From a virus: a stretch of DNA of 35,313 nt. Shown piece after piece: positions 12,221-21,016 of this stretch. The position numbers and the translations under genes are program-made. Each line of letters opens with the position of its first letter. The first letter of the stretch is position 1. The notes below the pieces were generated by a model that saw nothing but the letters and a program-made list of their open reading frames with translations, was not told where the DNA came from and did not search any database. Location of the stretch: positions 1-35,313 of IMG/VR virus record IMGVR_UViG_3300009155_000129; one strand, written 5' to 3'.

Positions 12221-14437
12221 ATGGCTACTACGACTGGCAAGGCCACTGAGTTCATCACGTTCTCGCGCACGTCGAATGCGACGGTGACGGATAGCGACGG
12301 CAAGATCAAGTGGGCTCCGCATAACTTGCTGCTGGCGAGTGAGCAGTTTGATAGCGCGTCGTGGACCAAGACATCTACCACGCCGACTGCTAACGCTGTT
12401 GCTGCGCCTAATGGCACCACGACCGCTGATACGCTTACTGCCTCTGGTGCGAACGGAACAACGCTTCAGACGTTTACAGCAGAGGCCATCTCGTACACGT
12501 TCGGTGTCTGGCTCAAGCGCAAGACGGGCACGGGCAACATCCAGATAGCGGCTGACAGCGGCACCTACACAACGGTGACGATTACCTCTGACTGGGCTTT
12601 GTACACTGTGACGCAGACGCCTACCGCTGGCTCCAAGTCGGCAGGCATCCGCATCGTCACATCTGCTGACGCTGTTGAGGCATGGGGCGCACACCTCTAC
12701 CGCAGCGACCTCGGCGGCATGAAATCTAACACCTCCGCGTATCCGACGTACAACCCGACTACGCCGAAGAATTTGCTGGGGTTTACGGAAGACTTCACTA
12801 ATGCGGCGTGGAACAAAGTTACCAGCACCACTATCACCGCCAATCAAGCTGTGTCTCCAAACGGTCTAAATTCTGCAGATCTCCTAGATGAAGGAACAGC
12901 AAACGGCTACCACCACGTAGTGCACGCGGCAACGACGGTTGCAAACGGAATTTACACGCTGAGTTTCTACGCTAAATATGTTTCATGTCGCTGGGCTAAT
13001 GTGTCTTTGTACAGCTCTGGAAATACGACATCTTACAGCGCGGCAACATTTGACCTTTTAAACGGTACTGTAGGAACCAGTTCGGCATCCGGCACTGGCT
13101 ACGCCATTGTTGGCACACCTACAATCACACCTGTTGGATCATCTGGTTGGTATCGTTGCGCGCTAACCGTTACTAATGGTTCTAGCTTCCCGGCTGGTTT
13201 CTTTGCGGTTTCGCCTAGCAACGTCAGCTCTATCAGCAGCTACGGCCTCAATAGCTACACCGGAACAAACCAGCAGTTCTACCTCTGGGGCGCACAGCTT
13301 TCCGACAGCGCCTCGCTCGACGCTTACGTCCCGAACAACGGAGCCGCACCGACTGCCGCTGCGTATTACGGGCCACGGCTAGACGCAGACCCAGTGACGC
13401 TGGCGGCTAAGGGGCTGCTGGTGGAGGAGGCGAGGACGAACTTACTGCTGCGGTCGGCTGAGTTTGATAATGCAACCTATTGGAGTCTGAATAGCTGCAC
13501 CATTGCGGCAAACGCCGGAACGGCTCCAGACGGATCATCCAGCGCCGACAAGGTTGTTTCTGCTGCTGCAACGGCATCGACCGGACCTGCTCAATCTATT
13601 ACGTCTACCACCGTGGCGCATACGTTCTCCATTTACGCCAAGGCAGCGGGTGCAACTTTCATTCAGCTTCTTTGGAATGGCCCCACGTCTTCAAACTATG
13701 CCAATTTTGACTTGTCGCTTGGTACGCTGACCGCTGGTACGTATACTGACGCGAAGATCACCCCAGTGGGCAACAGTTGGTATAGAATTTCAATCACCTC
13801 AACGTCAGCGTCAACAACGATTACGGCCAATGCTTGGTTGATTGATAATGGCACGGTTGCGCGTGGAGCGTCGTTTACTGGTGACGGCACAAAGGGTGTC
13901 CTTGTCTGGGGCGCACAGCTTGAACTCGGCTCCTTCGCCACCAGCTACATCCCGACCGGGGCTGCGACTGCCACCCGCAATGCTGATGTTGCCAGCGTAG
14001 ACACTAATCAGTTTCCGTATAGTGCGACTGAGGGGACTTTGGTTGTTGCTTGGCAGCTTGCACAACTCAGCGGCAGTCCTGCGGCACTCCATTTAACTGA
14101 CGCTGCTGAGAGCAATCGCATCCGCATCAATGCACATTTGTCTGGCCTCACTCGCAGCACCATCACCGCTGCTGGTGTTGTTGTCGATAACATCGACACA
14201 GCCACGGCTGCGACGGGCATCACCAAGTATGCCATTGGCGGCGCGTCGGCAAATTATGCCGTTTACAGAAATGGCAGCGCAGGTGGAACGAGTACAAATT
14301 CAGGCTTCCCTTCTGGCTGTACTGAAATGCGTATTGGCCGAGATGGCGCAAGTGGCAACTTCAACGGTCACATCCGCCAGATCACCTACATCCCACGCCG
14401 CCTGACCAACGCTGAACTGCAAGCGAGGACCACATAA
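12221..14437 (+). CDS. Head spike/fibre-like protein with three repeated carbohydrate-binding-like modules
   Basis: A 738-residue protein of beta structure rich in Ser, Thr, Ala and Gly. Three modules of about 150-190 residues each begin with NLLxxSExF...W-like motifs (residues about 35, 184 and 407) and end with WGAxL...Y(I/V)P-like motifs (about 155, 355 and 560). This repeat type is seen in phage head-spike and tail-fibre proteins. The C-terminal about 150 residues resemble a concanavalin/LamG-like domain ending in HIRQITYIPRRLTNAELQA. It probably binds cell-surface sugars. The middle module DNA is visibly richer in A and T than its flanks, which suggests acquisition by recombination. Head versus tail location cannot be told from sequence. 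Confidence 0.75.
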   Translation: MATTTGKATEFITFSRTSNATVTDSDGKIKWAPHNLLLASEQFDSASWTKTSTTPTANAVAAPNGTTTADTLTASGANGTTLQTFTAEAISYTFGVWLKRKTGTGNIQIAADSGTYTTVTITSDWALYTVTQTPTAGSKSAGIRIVTSADAVEAWGAHLYRSDLGGMKSNTSAYPTYNPTTPKNLLGFTEDFTNAAWNKVTSTTITANQAVSPNGLNSADLLDEGTANGYHHVVHAATTVANGIYTLSFYAKYVSCRWANVSLYSSGNTTSYSAATFDLLNGTVGTSSASGTGYAIVGTPTITPVGSSGWYRCALTVTNGSSFPAGFFAVSPSNVSSISSYGLNSYTGTNQQFYLWGAQLSDSASLDAYVPNNGAAPTAAAYYGPRLDADPVTLAAKGLLVEEARTNLLLRSAEFDNATYWSLNSCTIAANAGTAPDGSSSADKVVSAAATASTGPAQSITSTTVAHTFSIYAKAAGATFIQLLWNGPTSSNYANFDLSLGTLTAGTYTDAKITPVGNSWYRISITSTSASTTITANAWLIDNGTVARGASFTGDGTKGVLVWGAQLELGSFATSYIPTGAATATRNADVASVDTNQFPYSATEGTLVVAWQLAQLSGSPAALHLTDAAESNRIRINAHLSGLTRSTITAAGVVVDNIDTATAATGITKYAIGGASANYAVYRNGSAGGTSTNSGFPSGCTEMRIGRDGASGNFNGHIRQITYIPRRLTNAELQARTT

Positions 14438-14934
14438 TGGCTATTGAAATCTTCGCATGGTGTTCCTCCCGTCAACTTTTCATCGACGGCATGACCACGA
14501 CAGCCTTTCCTGACGGCTCTACGCTGGCAACGCTCGACGAGAACGGCAACCTGATCCCGCATCAGGGCATCATCATCGACGAGATCGGCCCGATCACGAA
14601 GACGCCTGCCGTGCTCGACGAGGATGGCAACGTGGTCACGCCTGCGGTTGTCATCGCGGGCCACCACGTCAACCTCCTCGCCATCGACCCCATCGTGGCA
14701 CTGCTGATGATGGGACCGCCCGATGCAGACGGCAACCCGACCGTTCTCCCGCAGTACGACGCGGACGGCAAGCTGCTGGGCGTGTTCCAGCGCACGAACA
14801 TCCTGAGCCTGATCCCCGGCATGGTCTGGACGGCAATCCCCGGTCCCGGTGTTCCCGGTGGCTACGAGGGGCCAAACGGCGTCTGCCTGTTCGACCCGGC
14901 TGTCGTGAAGGACCGCGCCAGGGTGTGGCTGTAA
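14437..14934 (+). CDS. Hypothetical protein coupled to the fibre gene
   Basis: A 165-residue protein whose ATG overlaps the fibre stop codon (TAATG). It is acidic and rich in DxDGN-type turns (LDENGNLIP, LDEDGNVVTP, PDADGNPTV, YDADGKLLG), which could form beta-turns or bind calcium. Its placement directly after a long receptor-binding gene suggests a fibre chaperone or a capping subunit, but no chaperone family is recognised. It is followed by a 107-base non-coding stretch with two hairpins. Confidence 0.65.
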   Translation: MAIEIFAWCSSRQLFIDGMTTTAFPDGSTLATLDENGNLIPHQGIIIDEIGPITKTPAVLDEDGNVVTPAVVIAGHHVNLLAIDPIVALLMMGPPDADGNPTVLPQYDADGKLLGVFQRTNILSLIPGMVWTAIPGPGVPGGYEGPNGVCLFDPAVVKDRARVWL

Positions 14935-14968
14935 CCATTATCAACCCGCCTGCATAGGCCCCCTAATT

Positions 14969-14986
14969 CCGGGGAATAACCCCCGG
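14969..14986 (+). other. GC-rich hairpin before the scaffold gene
   Basis: CCGGGG (14969-14974) pairs with CCCCGG (14981-14986) around a six-base loop. No T-run follows, so termination is unlikely. It lies just upstream of the first copy of a repeated palindrome and could form part of an RNA structure that sets the level of scaffold expression. Confidence 0.35.
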
Positions 14987-14990
14987 ATTG

Positions 14991-15009
14991 CAGCGTCTGT
15001 AGACGCCGC
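14991..15009. repeat. Repeated palindromic element, copy 1
   Basis: CAGCGTCTGTAGACGCCGC contains the inverted repeat GCGTCT-GT-AGACGC. An almost identical 19-base element (one base different) lies before the coat gene at 15964-15982. The pair flanks the scaffold gene. Confidence 0.7.
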
Positions 15010-15041
15010 CCTTCCCCGTGAGCAACCCGCAAGGACTCCAG

Positions 15042-15953
15042 ATGGACACCACCGACACGACCAATCCGAACGCCGAAGCCCCTGAAGCAGAAGCGCCGGA
15101 AGTCGCCACCGACACTTCGGACGAAGACCTGCTCGCTGATGCGTCATACGAGAGTGATGACGAAGGCGAAGAGGCCCCGGAGGAAGAAGAGGAACTCGAC
15201 ATTGACGGGAACCCGCTAAAGGTTCCGAAGTCATTAGCCGAGAAACTCAAGGCCCGCATGATGATGCAGGCCGATTACACCCAAAAGACGCAGGGCCTAG
15301 CAGAGCAGCGCAAAGAGTTTGAAGCTCAGCGCCAAGCGATGCAATGGCAAGCACAGACGAATGAAGCCTTGGCCGAAGAACAGGCCCAGCTTTACAACGT
15401 CCGTCAGCGTCTTGAACAGTTCCAGAACGTGAATTGGGGCGCTCTGGCACAGCAGGACTTGCAGCAGCACGCTGTCATGCAGGCCGAATACACACAGCTT
15501 CGTGATTATCACGATAGGCTGAACGGCCACGTTGAGGGCCGCCGTAGCGAACTGAACAATCATCGTGAACAGGCAACTGCAATCACGCTTGAACGGGCAG
15601 TTCAGCATCTCAACAGTCCCAAGCCTGATATTGGCTGGGATGGAAAATTTGACGCCGACAAGCGAACAAGTTTGACAAAGTTTGGCATGGACCTGGGATT
15701 TACGAACGAGGAACTCTCGAATACGTCCCACCCGCTCATGATCCAGACGTTAAACCTCGCACGGATCGGCTACGAAACCCTGCGGAAGCAAAACGCCACT
15801 CTCAAGCAGGCAAGGCCAGAAGCAAAACCCGTTCCCTCGGTGACTACTGGCAAGACACGCACAGGTCCAACCAACCCCGACAAGTTGTCGGCGGAAGAGT
15901 GGATGAAGTGGCGTGAAAGCTCGCTTGCGAAGAAGGCCCAGCGCAACCGCTAA
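15042..15953 (+). CDS. Putative scaffold protein
   Basis: A 303-residue protein immediately before the coat gene. The first about 55 residues are very acidic (EAPEAEAPEVATDTSDEDLL, EGEEAPEEEEELD). A short motif about residues 60-85 contains DGNPLKVPKSLAEKLKARMMMQADYTQKTQ, frequent in scaffold proteins of this phage group. The middle is a long Gln/Glu-rich coiled coil, and a basic C-terminus (ESSLAKKAQRNR) would bind the coat protein, as in P22 scaffold. I chose ATG 15042, with AAGGA seven bases upstream, over an earlier GTG at 15018. It is expected to leave the capsid after assembly. Confidence 0.82.
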   Translation: MDTTDTTNPNAEAPEAEAPEVATDTSDEDLLADASYESDDEGEEAPEEEEELDIDGNPLKVPKSLAEKLKARMMMQADYTQKTQGLAEQRKEFEAQRQAMQWQAQTNEALAEEQAQLYNVRQRLEQFQNVNWGALAQQDLQQHAVMQAEYTQLRDYHDRLNGHVEGRRSELNNHREQATAITLERAVQHLNSPKPDIGWDGKFDADKRTSLTKFGMDLGFTNEELSNTSHPLMIQTLNLARIGYETLRKQNATLKQARPEAKPVPSVTTGKTRTGPTNPDKLSAEEWMKWRESSLAKKAQRNR

Positions 15954-15963
15954 ATCACATCAG

Positions 15964-15982
15964 CAGCGTCTGAAGACGCCGC
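15964..15982. repeat. Repeated palindromic element, copy 2
   Basis: CAGCGTCTGAAGACGCCGC (inverted repeat GCGTCT-GA-AGACGC) lies between the scaffold stop and the coat protein ribosome binding site. It matches copy 1 at 14991-15009 in 18 of 19 bases. Confidence 0.7.
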
Positions 15983-16004
15983 GTCCCTTTGAAGGAAATG
16001 ACCA

Positions 16005-17177
16005 ATGGCCAATACGATCCTCACCCCCACCGCAGTGACCCGCGAGGCGCTGCGTATCCTCCACCAGAAGCTGAACTTCGTGGGCAACATTGTCCGTGAG
16101 TATGACTCTAGCTTCGCTAACTCTGGCGCGAAGATTGGCGACTCTCTCAAGATTCGCCTTCCGAACCAGTACACGGTGACAACTGGTGCGACCCTGACCA
16201 CTCAGGACACCACCGAGTCAAGCACCACGCTTCAGGTTGCCACTCAGAAGCACGTTGGCATGACCTTCTCGTCTGCCGAACTCACGCTGTCTCTGGATGA
16301 CTTCTCCAAGCGTATCATTGAACCCGCAATGAGCGTTCTTGCTGCCAACGTCGAATCTGATGCCTTGTCAATGTACAAGGATATTTATCAGTCGGTGTGG
16401 AACGGCGCATCGGCTGCTACCTACAACAAGGCGCTTGACGCTCGCGTTCTGCTCCAGCGTGCGTTGACTCCGGTCAACGACCGTACCGCCCTGATGGACC
16501 CGATTGCGATGGCTGACCTTGTCAAGGACACCAAGTCGCTCTTCCAGGATTCTGCTCAGATTTCGAAGCAGTTCAAGGAAGGTTACATGGGCCGCGCGGC
16601 TGGCTTCGATTGGTCTGAAAACACCATGCTTCCGGCGCACACGCGCTCGGGCGCTAACAGTGCGTATCTGACCAACGGTGCCACTCAGTCCGGTGCGACC
16701 CTTGTGGTTGACACTGGTGCGACTGCTCCGTCTGCTGGTGACGTTATCACCATTGCAGGCGTGTTCTCGGTTCACCCGGAAACGAAGGTTTCCACGGGTG
16801 TGCTTCAGCAGTTCGTGATTGGCACGGGTGCGACGACCACTTCGTTCCCGATCTCGCCTGCCATCGTTGCCACGGGTGCCACGCAGAACGTCAGCAACAC
16901 CGCTGCCGATAATTCTGCCGTGTCCTTCCTCGGCACCGCCTCGACTGCCGTGCAGACCTCGCTGCTGTTCCAGAAGGAAGCCTTCGCGTTCGCGACTGCC
17001 GACCTTCTCATGCCGAAGGGCATTGACTTCGCAGCCCGCGAAGTGATGGACGGCATCTCGCTCCGTGTGGTTCGCCAGTATGCTATTTCGACCGACACGT
17101 TCCCGTGTCGAGTAGACATTTTGTACGGATATAAGACGATTAGGCCACAATTGGCCGTTCGTTACCACAACAACTAA
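16005..17177 (+). CDS. Major capsid protein (P22 coat-like)
   Basis: A 390-residue coat protein of the P22 gene 5 family (HK97 fold). It starts MANTILTPTAVTREALRILHQKLNFVGNIVREYDSSF and continues with KIGDSLKIRLPNQYTV, HVGMTFSSAELTLSLDDFSKRIIEPAM and a Ser/Thr/Gly-rich inserted region at about 215-300, all typical of this family. AAGGA lies about 8 bases before the ATG. Codon use is strongly biased to C/G-ending codons, as expected for a highly expressed gene. A strong hairpin follows the stop. Confidence 0.95.
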   Translation: MANTILTPTAVTREALRILHQKLNFVGNIVREYDSSFANSGAKIGDSLKIRLPNQYTVTTGATLTTQDTTESSTTLQVATQKHVGMTFSSAELTLSLDDFSKRIIEPAMSVLAANVESDALSMYKDIYQSVWNGASAATYNKALDARVLLQRALTPVNDRTALMDPIAMADLVKDTKSLFQDSAQISKQFKEGYMGRAAGFDWSENTMLPAHTRSGANSAYLTNGATQSGATLVVDTGATAPSAGDVITIAGVFSVHPETKVSTGVLQQFVIGTGATTTSFPISPAIVATGATQNVSNTAADNSAVSFLGTASTAVQTSLLFQKEAFAFATADLLMPKGIDFAAREVMDGISLRVVRQYAISTDTFPCRVDILYGYKTIRPQLAVRYHNN

Positions 17178-17184
17178 CGACGAT

Positions 17185-17210
17185 GGGGCAGGGGCTTCGG
17201 CTCCTGTCCC
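17185..17210 (+). terminator. UUCG-tetraloop hairpin after the coat gene
   Basis: GGGGCAGGGGC (17185-17195) pairs with GCTCCTGTCCC (17200-17210) over 11 positions (two G-U pairs) around a TTCG tetraloop. The downstream TCCTTT is a poor T-run, so it may be a partial terminator or a 3' stabiliser that raises coat mRNA over later genes. Confidence 0.6.
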
Positions 17211-17231
17211 TCCTTTGCTGAGGTGTGAAGC

Positions 17232-17897
17232 ATGACCACATATGCCGTAATGCGTTCACGCATTGCTGACGAACTTGTGAACGATGGTGATATTTCGACA
17301 TCACAGATCAACAACGCCATTCAGTCAGCCATTGCAGACTATGCCGGGGAACAGTTCTGGTTCAACGAAGCCGTAGGCACGTTCTCGACGGTATCCAGCC
17401 AGGAACTCTACACCTCGGCGGCTCTCTCGGACATTCCGACCATCATCAAAATCCTGTCCCTGCGGATTGCCAATACGGGTTCCTATGCCACGTATATCAA
17501 CGGCGTCAGCAATGACATTATAGAAGACATGCAGGATGGCACGTTGTTCGGCCAGCCGCGCTTCTACTCGCGTTTTGCAAACAAGATTCGGCTGTATCCG
17601 ATCCCTGACGCGGTCTACAGCATGAAAATCAGCTATATTTCCACGTTCACGGCGCTTTCGGCTGATGCTGATACGAACGCATGGATGACGGACGGCGAAG
17701 AGGTCATTCGTCAGGCTGCAAAGAAGCGCCTTGCCACGGATATTCTGTCTGACGATGCGCTAGCCCAGCGTTGCGCCGTGATGGAAGACAAGGCTTATGA
17801 CGGGCTGCGGATGGAAAACCGCAACCGCCGCTCTCAGCAGCTCATGCGAACTGAGATAGCCAGCCCGCGCACGTTCAACATCAATAACGGGTGGTGA
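17232..17897 (+). CDS. Putative head-tail connector/adaptor protein (gp4-like position)
   Basis: A 221-residue protein directly after the coat gene. It has an N-terminal helical part (YAVMRSRIADELVNDGDISTSQINNAIQSAIADYAGEQFWFNE), a beta-rich middle and a helical end (EEVIRQAAKKRLATDIL...). The pattern of short helices followed by strands (TKIRLYPIPDAVYSMKISYI-like) fits head-completion adaptors such as P22 gp4 or related tail accessory factors. The assignment is mainly from gene order and overall pattern, with no catalytic residues to confirm it. Confidence 0.65.
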   Translation: MTTYAVMRSRIADELVNDGDISTSQINNAIQSAIADYAGEQFWFNEAVGTFSTVSSQELYTSAALSDIPTIIKILSLRIANTGSYATYINGVSNDIIEDMQDGTLFGQPRFYSRFANKIRLYPIPDAVYSMKISYISTFTALSADADTNAWMTDGEEVIRQAAKKRLATDILSDDALAQRCAVMEDKAYDGLRMENRNRRSQQLMRTEIASPRTFNINNGW

Positions 17898-17898
17898 A

Positions 17899-19377
17899 TT
17901 GGTCCCTTTCTCGCCGTGGCTTCCAGACCTAGCAGACTTTGACACCAGCGTTTCAACCGAGGCGCTGAACGTCATTCCGTCTTCTACTGGCTTTCGCCCG
18001 TTCCCGGCGTTTGCCAATACCGCGTCTGCCATCACGGCCCGCGCTCAGGGTGCTGCTTCGTTCCGTTCCATCAGCGGCACAATCTTTAACTTCTGCGGCG
18101 ATGCGACGAAGCTCTACAAGCTGAACACCACGGGCCTGACGTGGGCTGACGTTTCCCGCACGGTTGGCGGTGCCTATACCGTGGCGTCTGACAGCAAGTG
18201 GTCATTTGCTCAATATGGCAATTTCGTCATGGCGACCAACGGCAACGATGCCGTACAGGTCTATGAACTTGGCGTCTCATCCAACTTTGCTGCGTTGGCT
18301 GGTACGCCGCCGTCTGCCTACTTCGCAGGCGCTATCCGCGAGTTTGGCGTTCTCGCCAAGACCTCATCGCAGAACAACCGCGTTCGGTGGTCTGCCATTG
18401 GCAACGTAGCGGATTGGGTGTCTTCGGCCACCACGCTGTCGGATTACCAGGATCTCCCAGACGGCGGCTCTATCATGGGGTTCGTCGGTGGCGAATTTGG
18501 CATCATCTTTCAGGAACGTGCCATCCAGCGCATGTCGTTTGAAGGACCGCCCACGGCCTTCCGGTTCGACAAGATCAGTTCGTTCCTCGGCTGTCGCGCT
18601 GACGGATCGATTGCAGCATTCGACAACTTCGCATTCTTCCTCGGGGATGATGGCGCATACATGATCCGTGGCGGCGCTGAGATTGTGCCGATTGGCTCGG
18701 AGAAGGTTGACCGCTGGATTGAACAGAACCTTGATGCCAATTACCTGTTCCGCATCACGGCGGCCATTGACCCCATCAACAAGCTGTATCTTCTCAGCAT
18801 CCCCACGCTGAACAGCACGGGCGCTGGTACGCCTGATACTATCCTGATGTATCATTGGCCCACGGGGCAGTGGACACACGCGACTGTGAACCATGAGATG
18901 ATATGGCAGTCTGCGGTTCAGGCGACCTACACCATCGACGGCATGGACGCGGTGTCGGCCACGATTGACGGTCTGCCGTTTCCGGTGGATAGCCGTTTCT
19001 GGGCTGGTACAGGCCGCCTTCTGCTTGCGGCTTTCGATACCTCTCATCAGCAGGGGTACTTCTCAGGGCAGAACCTCGCGGCGACCGTCGAGACGGGTGA
19101 TTATCAACTCTCCCCTGGAAGGCGTTCGCTGCTCAAGGCTATGCGCCCGATTGTCGAGGGTTCTTCGGTTACGCCGTCAATCACGGTTGGCTACCGCAAC
19201 CATCAGTATTCCGGTCTGACCTACGGCAGCGCAAAGGCAGTCAATGCCTACGGCGTCTGCACATCGAGGGTCAACGCTCGGTATCACCGCGCAAGGCTGA
19301 CCATCCCGGCTGGTTCCAACTGGATGTTTGCGCGCGGCGTGGATGACCTCAACTTTTCGCCTGCGGGCAAACGATAG
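17899..19377 (+). CDS. Packaged DNA stabilisation/head-closure protein (P22 gp10-like)
   Basis: A 492-residue protein rich in repeating beta strands with aromatic-Gly motifs (FNFCGDATKLYKL, WSFAQYGNFVMATNG, IIFQERAIQRMSF, FAFFLGDDGAYMIRGG), consistent with the beta-propeller-like gp10 family that plugs the portal after packaging. Length is close to P22 gp10 (472 residues). The start is a TTG at 17899, one base after the previous stop, so translation is probably coupled. The following gene begins after a proper GGAG. Confidence 0.75.
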   Translation: MVPFSPWLPDLADFDTSVSTEALNVIPSSTGFRPFPAFANTASAITARAQGAASFRSISGTIFNFCGDATKLYKLNTTGLTWADVSRTVGGAYTVASDSKWSFAQYGNFVMATNGNDAVQVYELGVSSNFAALAGTPPSAYFAGAIREFGVLAKTSSQNNRVRWSAIGNVADWVSSATTLSDYQDLPDGGSIMGFVGGEFGIIFQERAIQRMSFEGPPTAFRFDKISSFLGCRADGSIAAFDNFAFFLGDDGAYMIRGGAEIVPIGSEKVDRWIEQNLDANYLFRITAAIDPINKLYLLSIPTLNSTGAGTPDTILMYHWPTGQWTHATVNHEMIWQSAVQATYTIDGMDAVSATIDGLPFPVDSRFWAGTGRLLLAAFDTSHQQGYFSGQNLAATVETGDYQLSPGRRSLLKAMRPIVEGSSVTPSITVGYRNHQYSGLTYGSAKAVNAYGVCTSRVNARYHRARLTIPAGSNWMFARGVDDLNFSPAGKR

Positions 19378-19386
19378 GAGACAGTT

Positions 19387-20193
19387 ATGTCTGCACGTGA
19401 TAACAACGGTTCTGACTGGCACGGGGGCGGTGGCTCCATCAACAACGGCGGCGGCGGCCTTGGCAATGGCGGCATCGGCGGCGGGATGGGTGTCGGCGGC
19501 TGGGGTGGTGGAGCCGGGTACAATGGCGGCGCGCAGTCCCGCACGGGCCTCACCACCGGAACCGAGTGGAAGGGGAATACGGCGTTCGGTCGCCCCGGCT
19601 CGATGGCCACGGGCTATGCGACCCGCGATGCGCGATCTCTCGCGAATGCCGGTATGGGTCCGACGTTGGGCTCCTACGGCCAGTTCAGGGACATGCAGGG
19701 CAACCCCATGTTCGCGGGGCTCGACAACCCCATGCGGGCCGCAAGCGGCTTCAACGCCCAGCAGGCGGCTAGAAAACTCGCAGCCCTCCAGGCAGCGCAG
19801 CAGGGCGGTCTTTTGGGTAATCCGACAACGCAGGCACCGCTGCCGTCTTATAATCCCGTTCCAGCTGCTGTCGCTGGCGTCAATCCGGTTCCTGAGAATG
19901 TTCCCCCGCAGGCCCCGGTCGCGGGCTATCTCCCCGGCTGGCCCGGAACTGGTCAGTGGTGGGGCAAACAGCCGTGGGACAACAACCAAGCCAATTGGCC
20001 GAATGCAAATGTGGCCCCGACGCCCCCCAATTATGGCGTCGATCTTCACTATGGCAGCGGGGATTGGAAGATGCCTAGCGCACCTTCTAATGCACCCGCG
20101 TATGCCCCCGGCAACAACAGCGGGCCGCCATCCCTGCCATCTTCTCAGCCATCAAATCGTGGCTGGGGCGGCTGGAACTCAGGCTGGAATTAA
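19387..20193 (+). CDS. Gly-rich low-complexity virion-type protein
   Basis: A 268-residue protein with AGGAG 7-8 bases before ATG 19387. The first 50 residues are almost pure Gly/Asn tracts (HGGGGSINNGGGGLGNGGIGG), followed by a short ordered helical segment (about 85-140, NPMRAASGFNAQQAARKLAALQAAQ) and a Pro/Asn/Trp-rich tail ending GWGGWNSGWN. It is probably disordered. Two longer frames overlap the same DNA as a result of its G+C-rich repeats; the ribosome binding site and smooth operon spacing favour this one. Position suggests a tail or ejection component. Confidence 0.65.
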   Translation: MSARDNNGSDWHGGGGSINNGGGGLGNGGIGGGMGVGGWGGGAGYNGGAQSRTGLTTGTEWKGNTAFGRPGSMATGYATRDARSLANAGMGPTLGSYGQFRDMQGNPMFAGLDNPMRAASGFNAQQAARKLAALQAAQQGGLLGNPTTQAPLPSYNPVPAAVAGVNPVPENVPPQAPVAGYLPGWPGTGQWWGKQPWDNNQANWPNANVAPTPPNYGVDLHYGSGDWKMPSAPSNAPAYAPGNNSGPPSLPSSQPSNRGWGGWNSGWN

Positions 20194-20204
20194 GGAACAC
20201 CACA

Positions 20205-20657
20205 ATGGCAAAAGCACCGCTTACACCCCAGCAGCGCCGTCAGAACAGCACAAAGTCTCTGTCCGGAAACATCCAGTACGGCATGGACAACGGCGGCCTC
20301 ATGGGCGGCCTCATGGGCTTCATGGGCCTCCCGTATTGGGCGCGCGGCGGTGGCAATGATAGCACCCCGCAGGGCAGCGGCCCAGCTCCGTGGCAACAGA
20401 TGTGGCCCGGTGGTGTTGCTCCCGGCATGGGCGGCAATGGTGGTGGCGGCGGCGGTAATCCGCAGATTGAAGACCCTGCGCTGCCTCCGTATGACCCGAA
20501 CAACCCGAACGGTGGTCAACAGCCGCAGCAGCAGGATTGGACATTCCCGCAGTATTCGCAAACGTGGGCATTCACTCCCCCGGCTCCGACCCCTTATCCC
20601 GATCCGCAGCCGTTTGACCCGAAGAAGTACGGCAACCCGTTCGCAAAGAAATACTGA
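20205..20657 (+). CDS. Gly/Pro-rich low-complexity protein
   Basis: A 150-residue protein with AAGGAA upstream of its ATG. It has a short hydrophobic Gly-rich patch (GGLMGGLMGFMGLPYWARGG, residues about 30-49), then Gly-rich and Pro/Gln-rich disordered stretches, and a basic end (FDPKKYGNPFAKKY). Such hydrophobic-plus-disordered proteins occur among short-tailed phage proteins near the ejection genes. No family is recognised. The stop overlaps the next start in TGATG. Confidence 0.6.
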   Translation: MAKAPLTPQQRRQNSTKSLSGNIQYGMDNGGLMGGLMGFMGLPYWARGGGNDSTPQGSGPAPWQQMWPGGVAPGMGGNGGGGGGNPQIEDPALPPYDPNNPNGGQQPQQQDWTFPQYSQTWAFTPPAPTPYPDPQPFDPKKYGNPFAKKY

Positions 20658-21010
20658 TGAACCTAGATCGGCGTGACATAGCCCCGTTTGCCCTGAAGTG
20701 GTTCCCGACCCTTGTGGACGCCACCAGCGATGAGTGGCACTTCTTCCTCGACAAGGTGACGGGCCTCACCACGCCGCTTGACATGGGCAACGGTCAGGCA
20801 TTTGACCGCTGGCGGGCTGAACTCGCCAAGCAGGGCTATGCGGCATTTGACTACACAGACGCCAACATTGCAGCCGCGAAGGCAAAGGCTGATGCGATGG
20901 TCCTGGCGGAACAGAGGCGGGTGGCTTCCCTTCCCGGCACACTTGATGCGCTGAAGGTGGAAGCACCGAACTGGACGGCTGCGGAAGTTGTGGCCAGCAT
21001 GAAGGGGTAA
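20657..21010 (+). CDS. Hypothetical protein of the tail/ejection cluster
   Basis: A 117-residue protein with a TGATG overlap to the preceding gene. It has an N-terminal WF-rich segment (FALKWFPTLVDATSDEWHFFLDKVTG) followed by Ala-rich helices (ANIAAAKAKADAMVLAEQRRVASL). No known family or catalytic pattern is visible. The operon context points to a minor structural or assembly role. Confidence 0.6.
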   Translation: MNLDRRDIAPFALKWFPTLVDATSDEWHFFLDKVTGLTTPLDMGNGQAFDRWRAELAKQGYAAFDYTDANIAAAKAKADAMVLAEQRRVASLPGTLDALKVEAPNWTAAEVVASMKG

Positions 21011-21016
21011 CGGCAA

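Noticed and set aside
12125-12847. Minus-strand frame of 240 codons opposite the fibre gene.
   Set aside because: Antisense shadow of a repeat-rich beta protein, Arg/Ser-rich, without a start signal.
19177-20049. Minus-strand frame of 290 codons opposite the Gly-rich gene.
   Set aside because: Shadow of the strongly codon-biased plus-strand genes; no ribosome site, no promoter and an Arg-rich, non-protein-like sequence.
19328-20359. Plus-strand frame of 343 codons overlapping the Gly-rich genes.
   Set aside because: It has no ribosome binding site, crosses two well-placed genes, and its Arg/Ala/Pro-rich composition is that of an off-frame reading of G+C-rich repeats.
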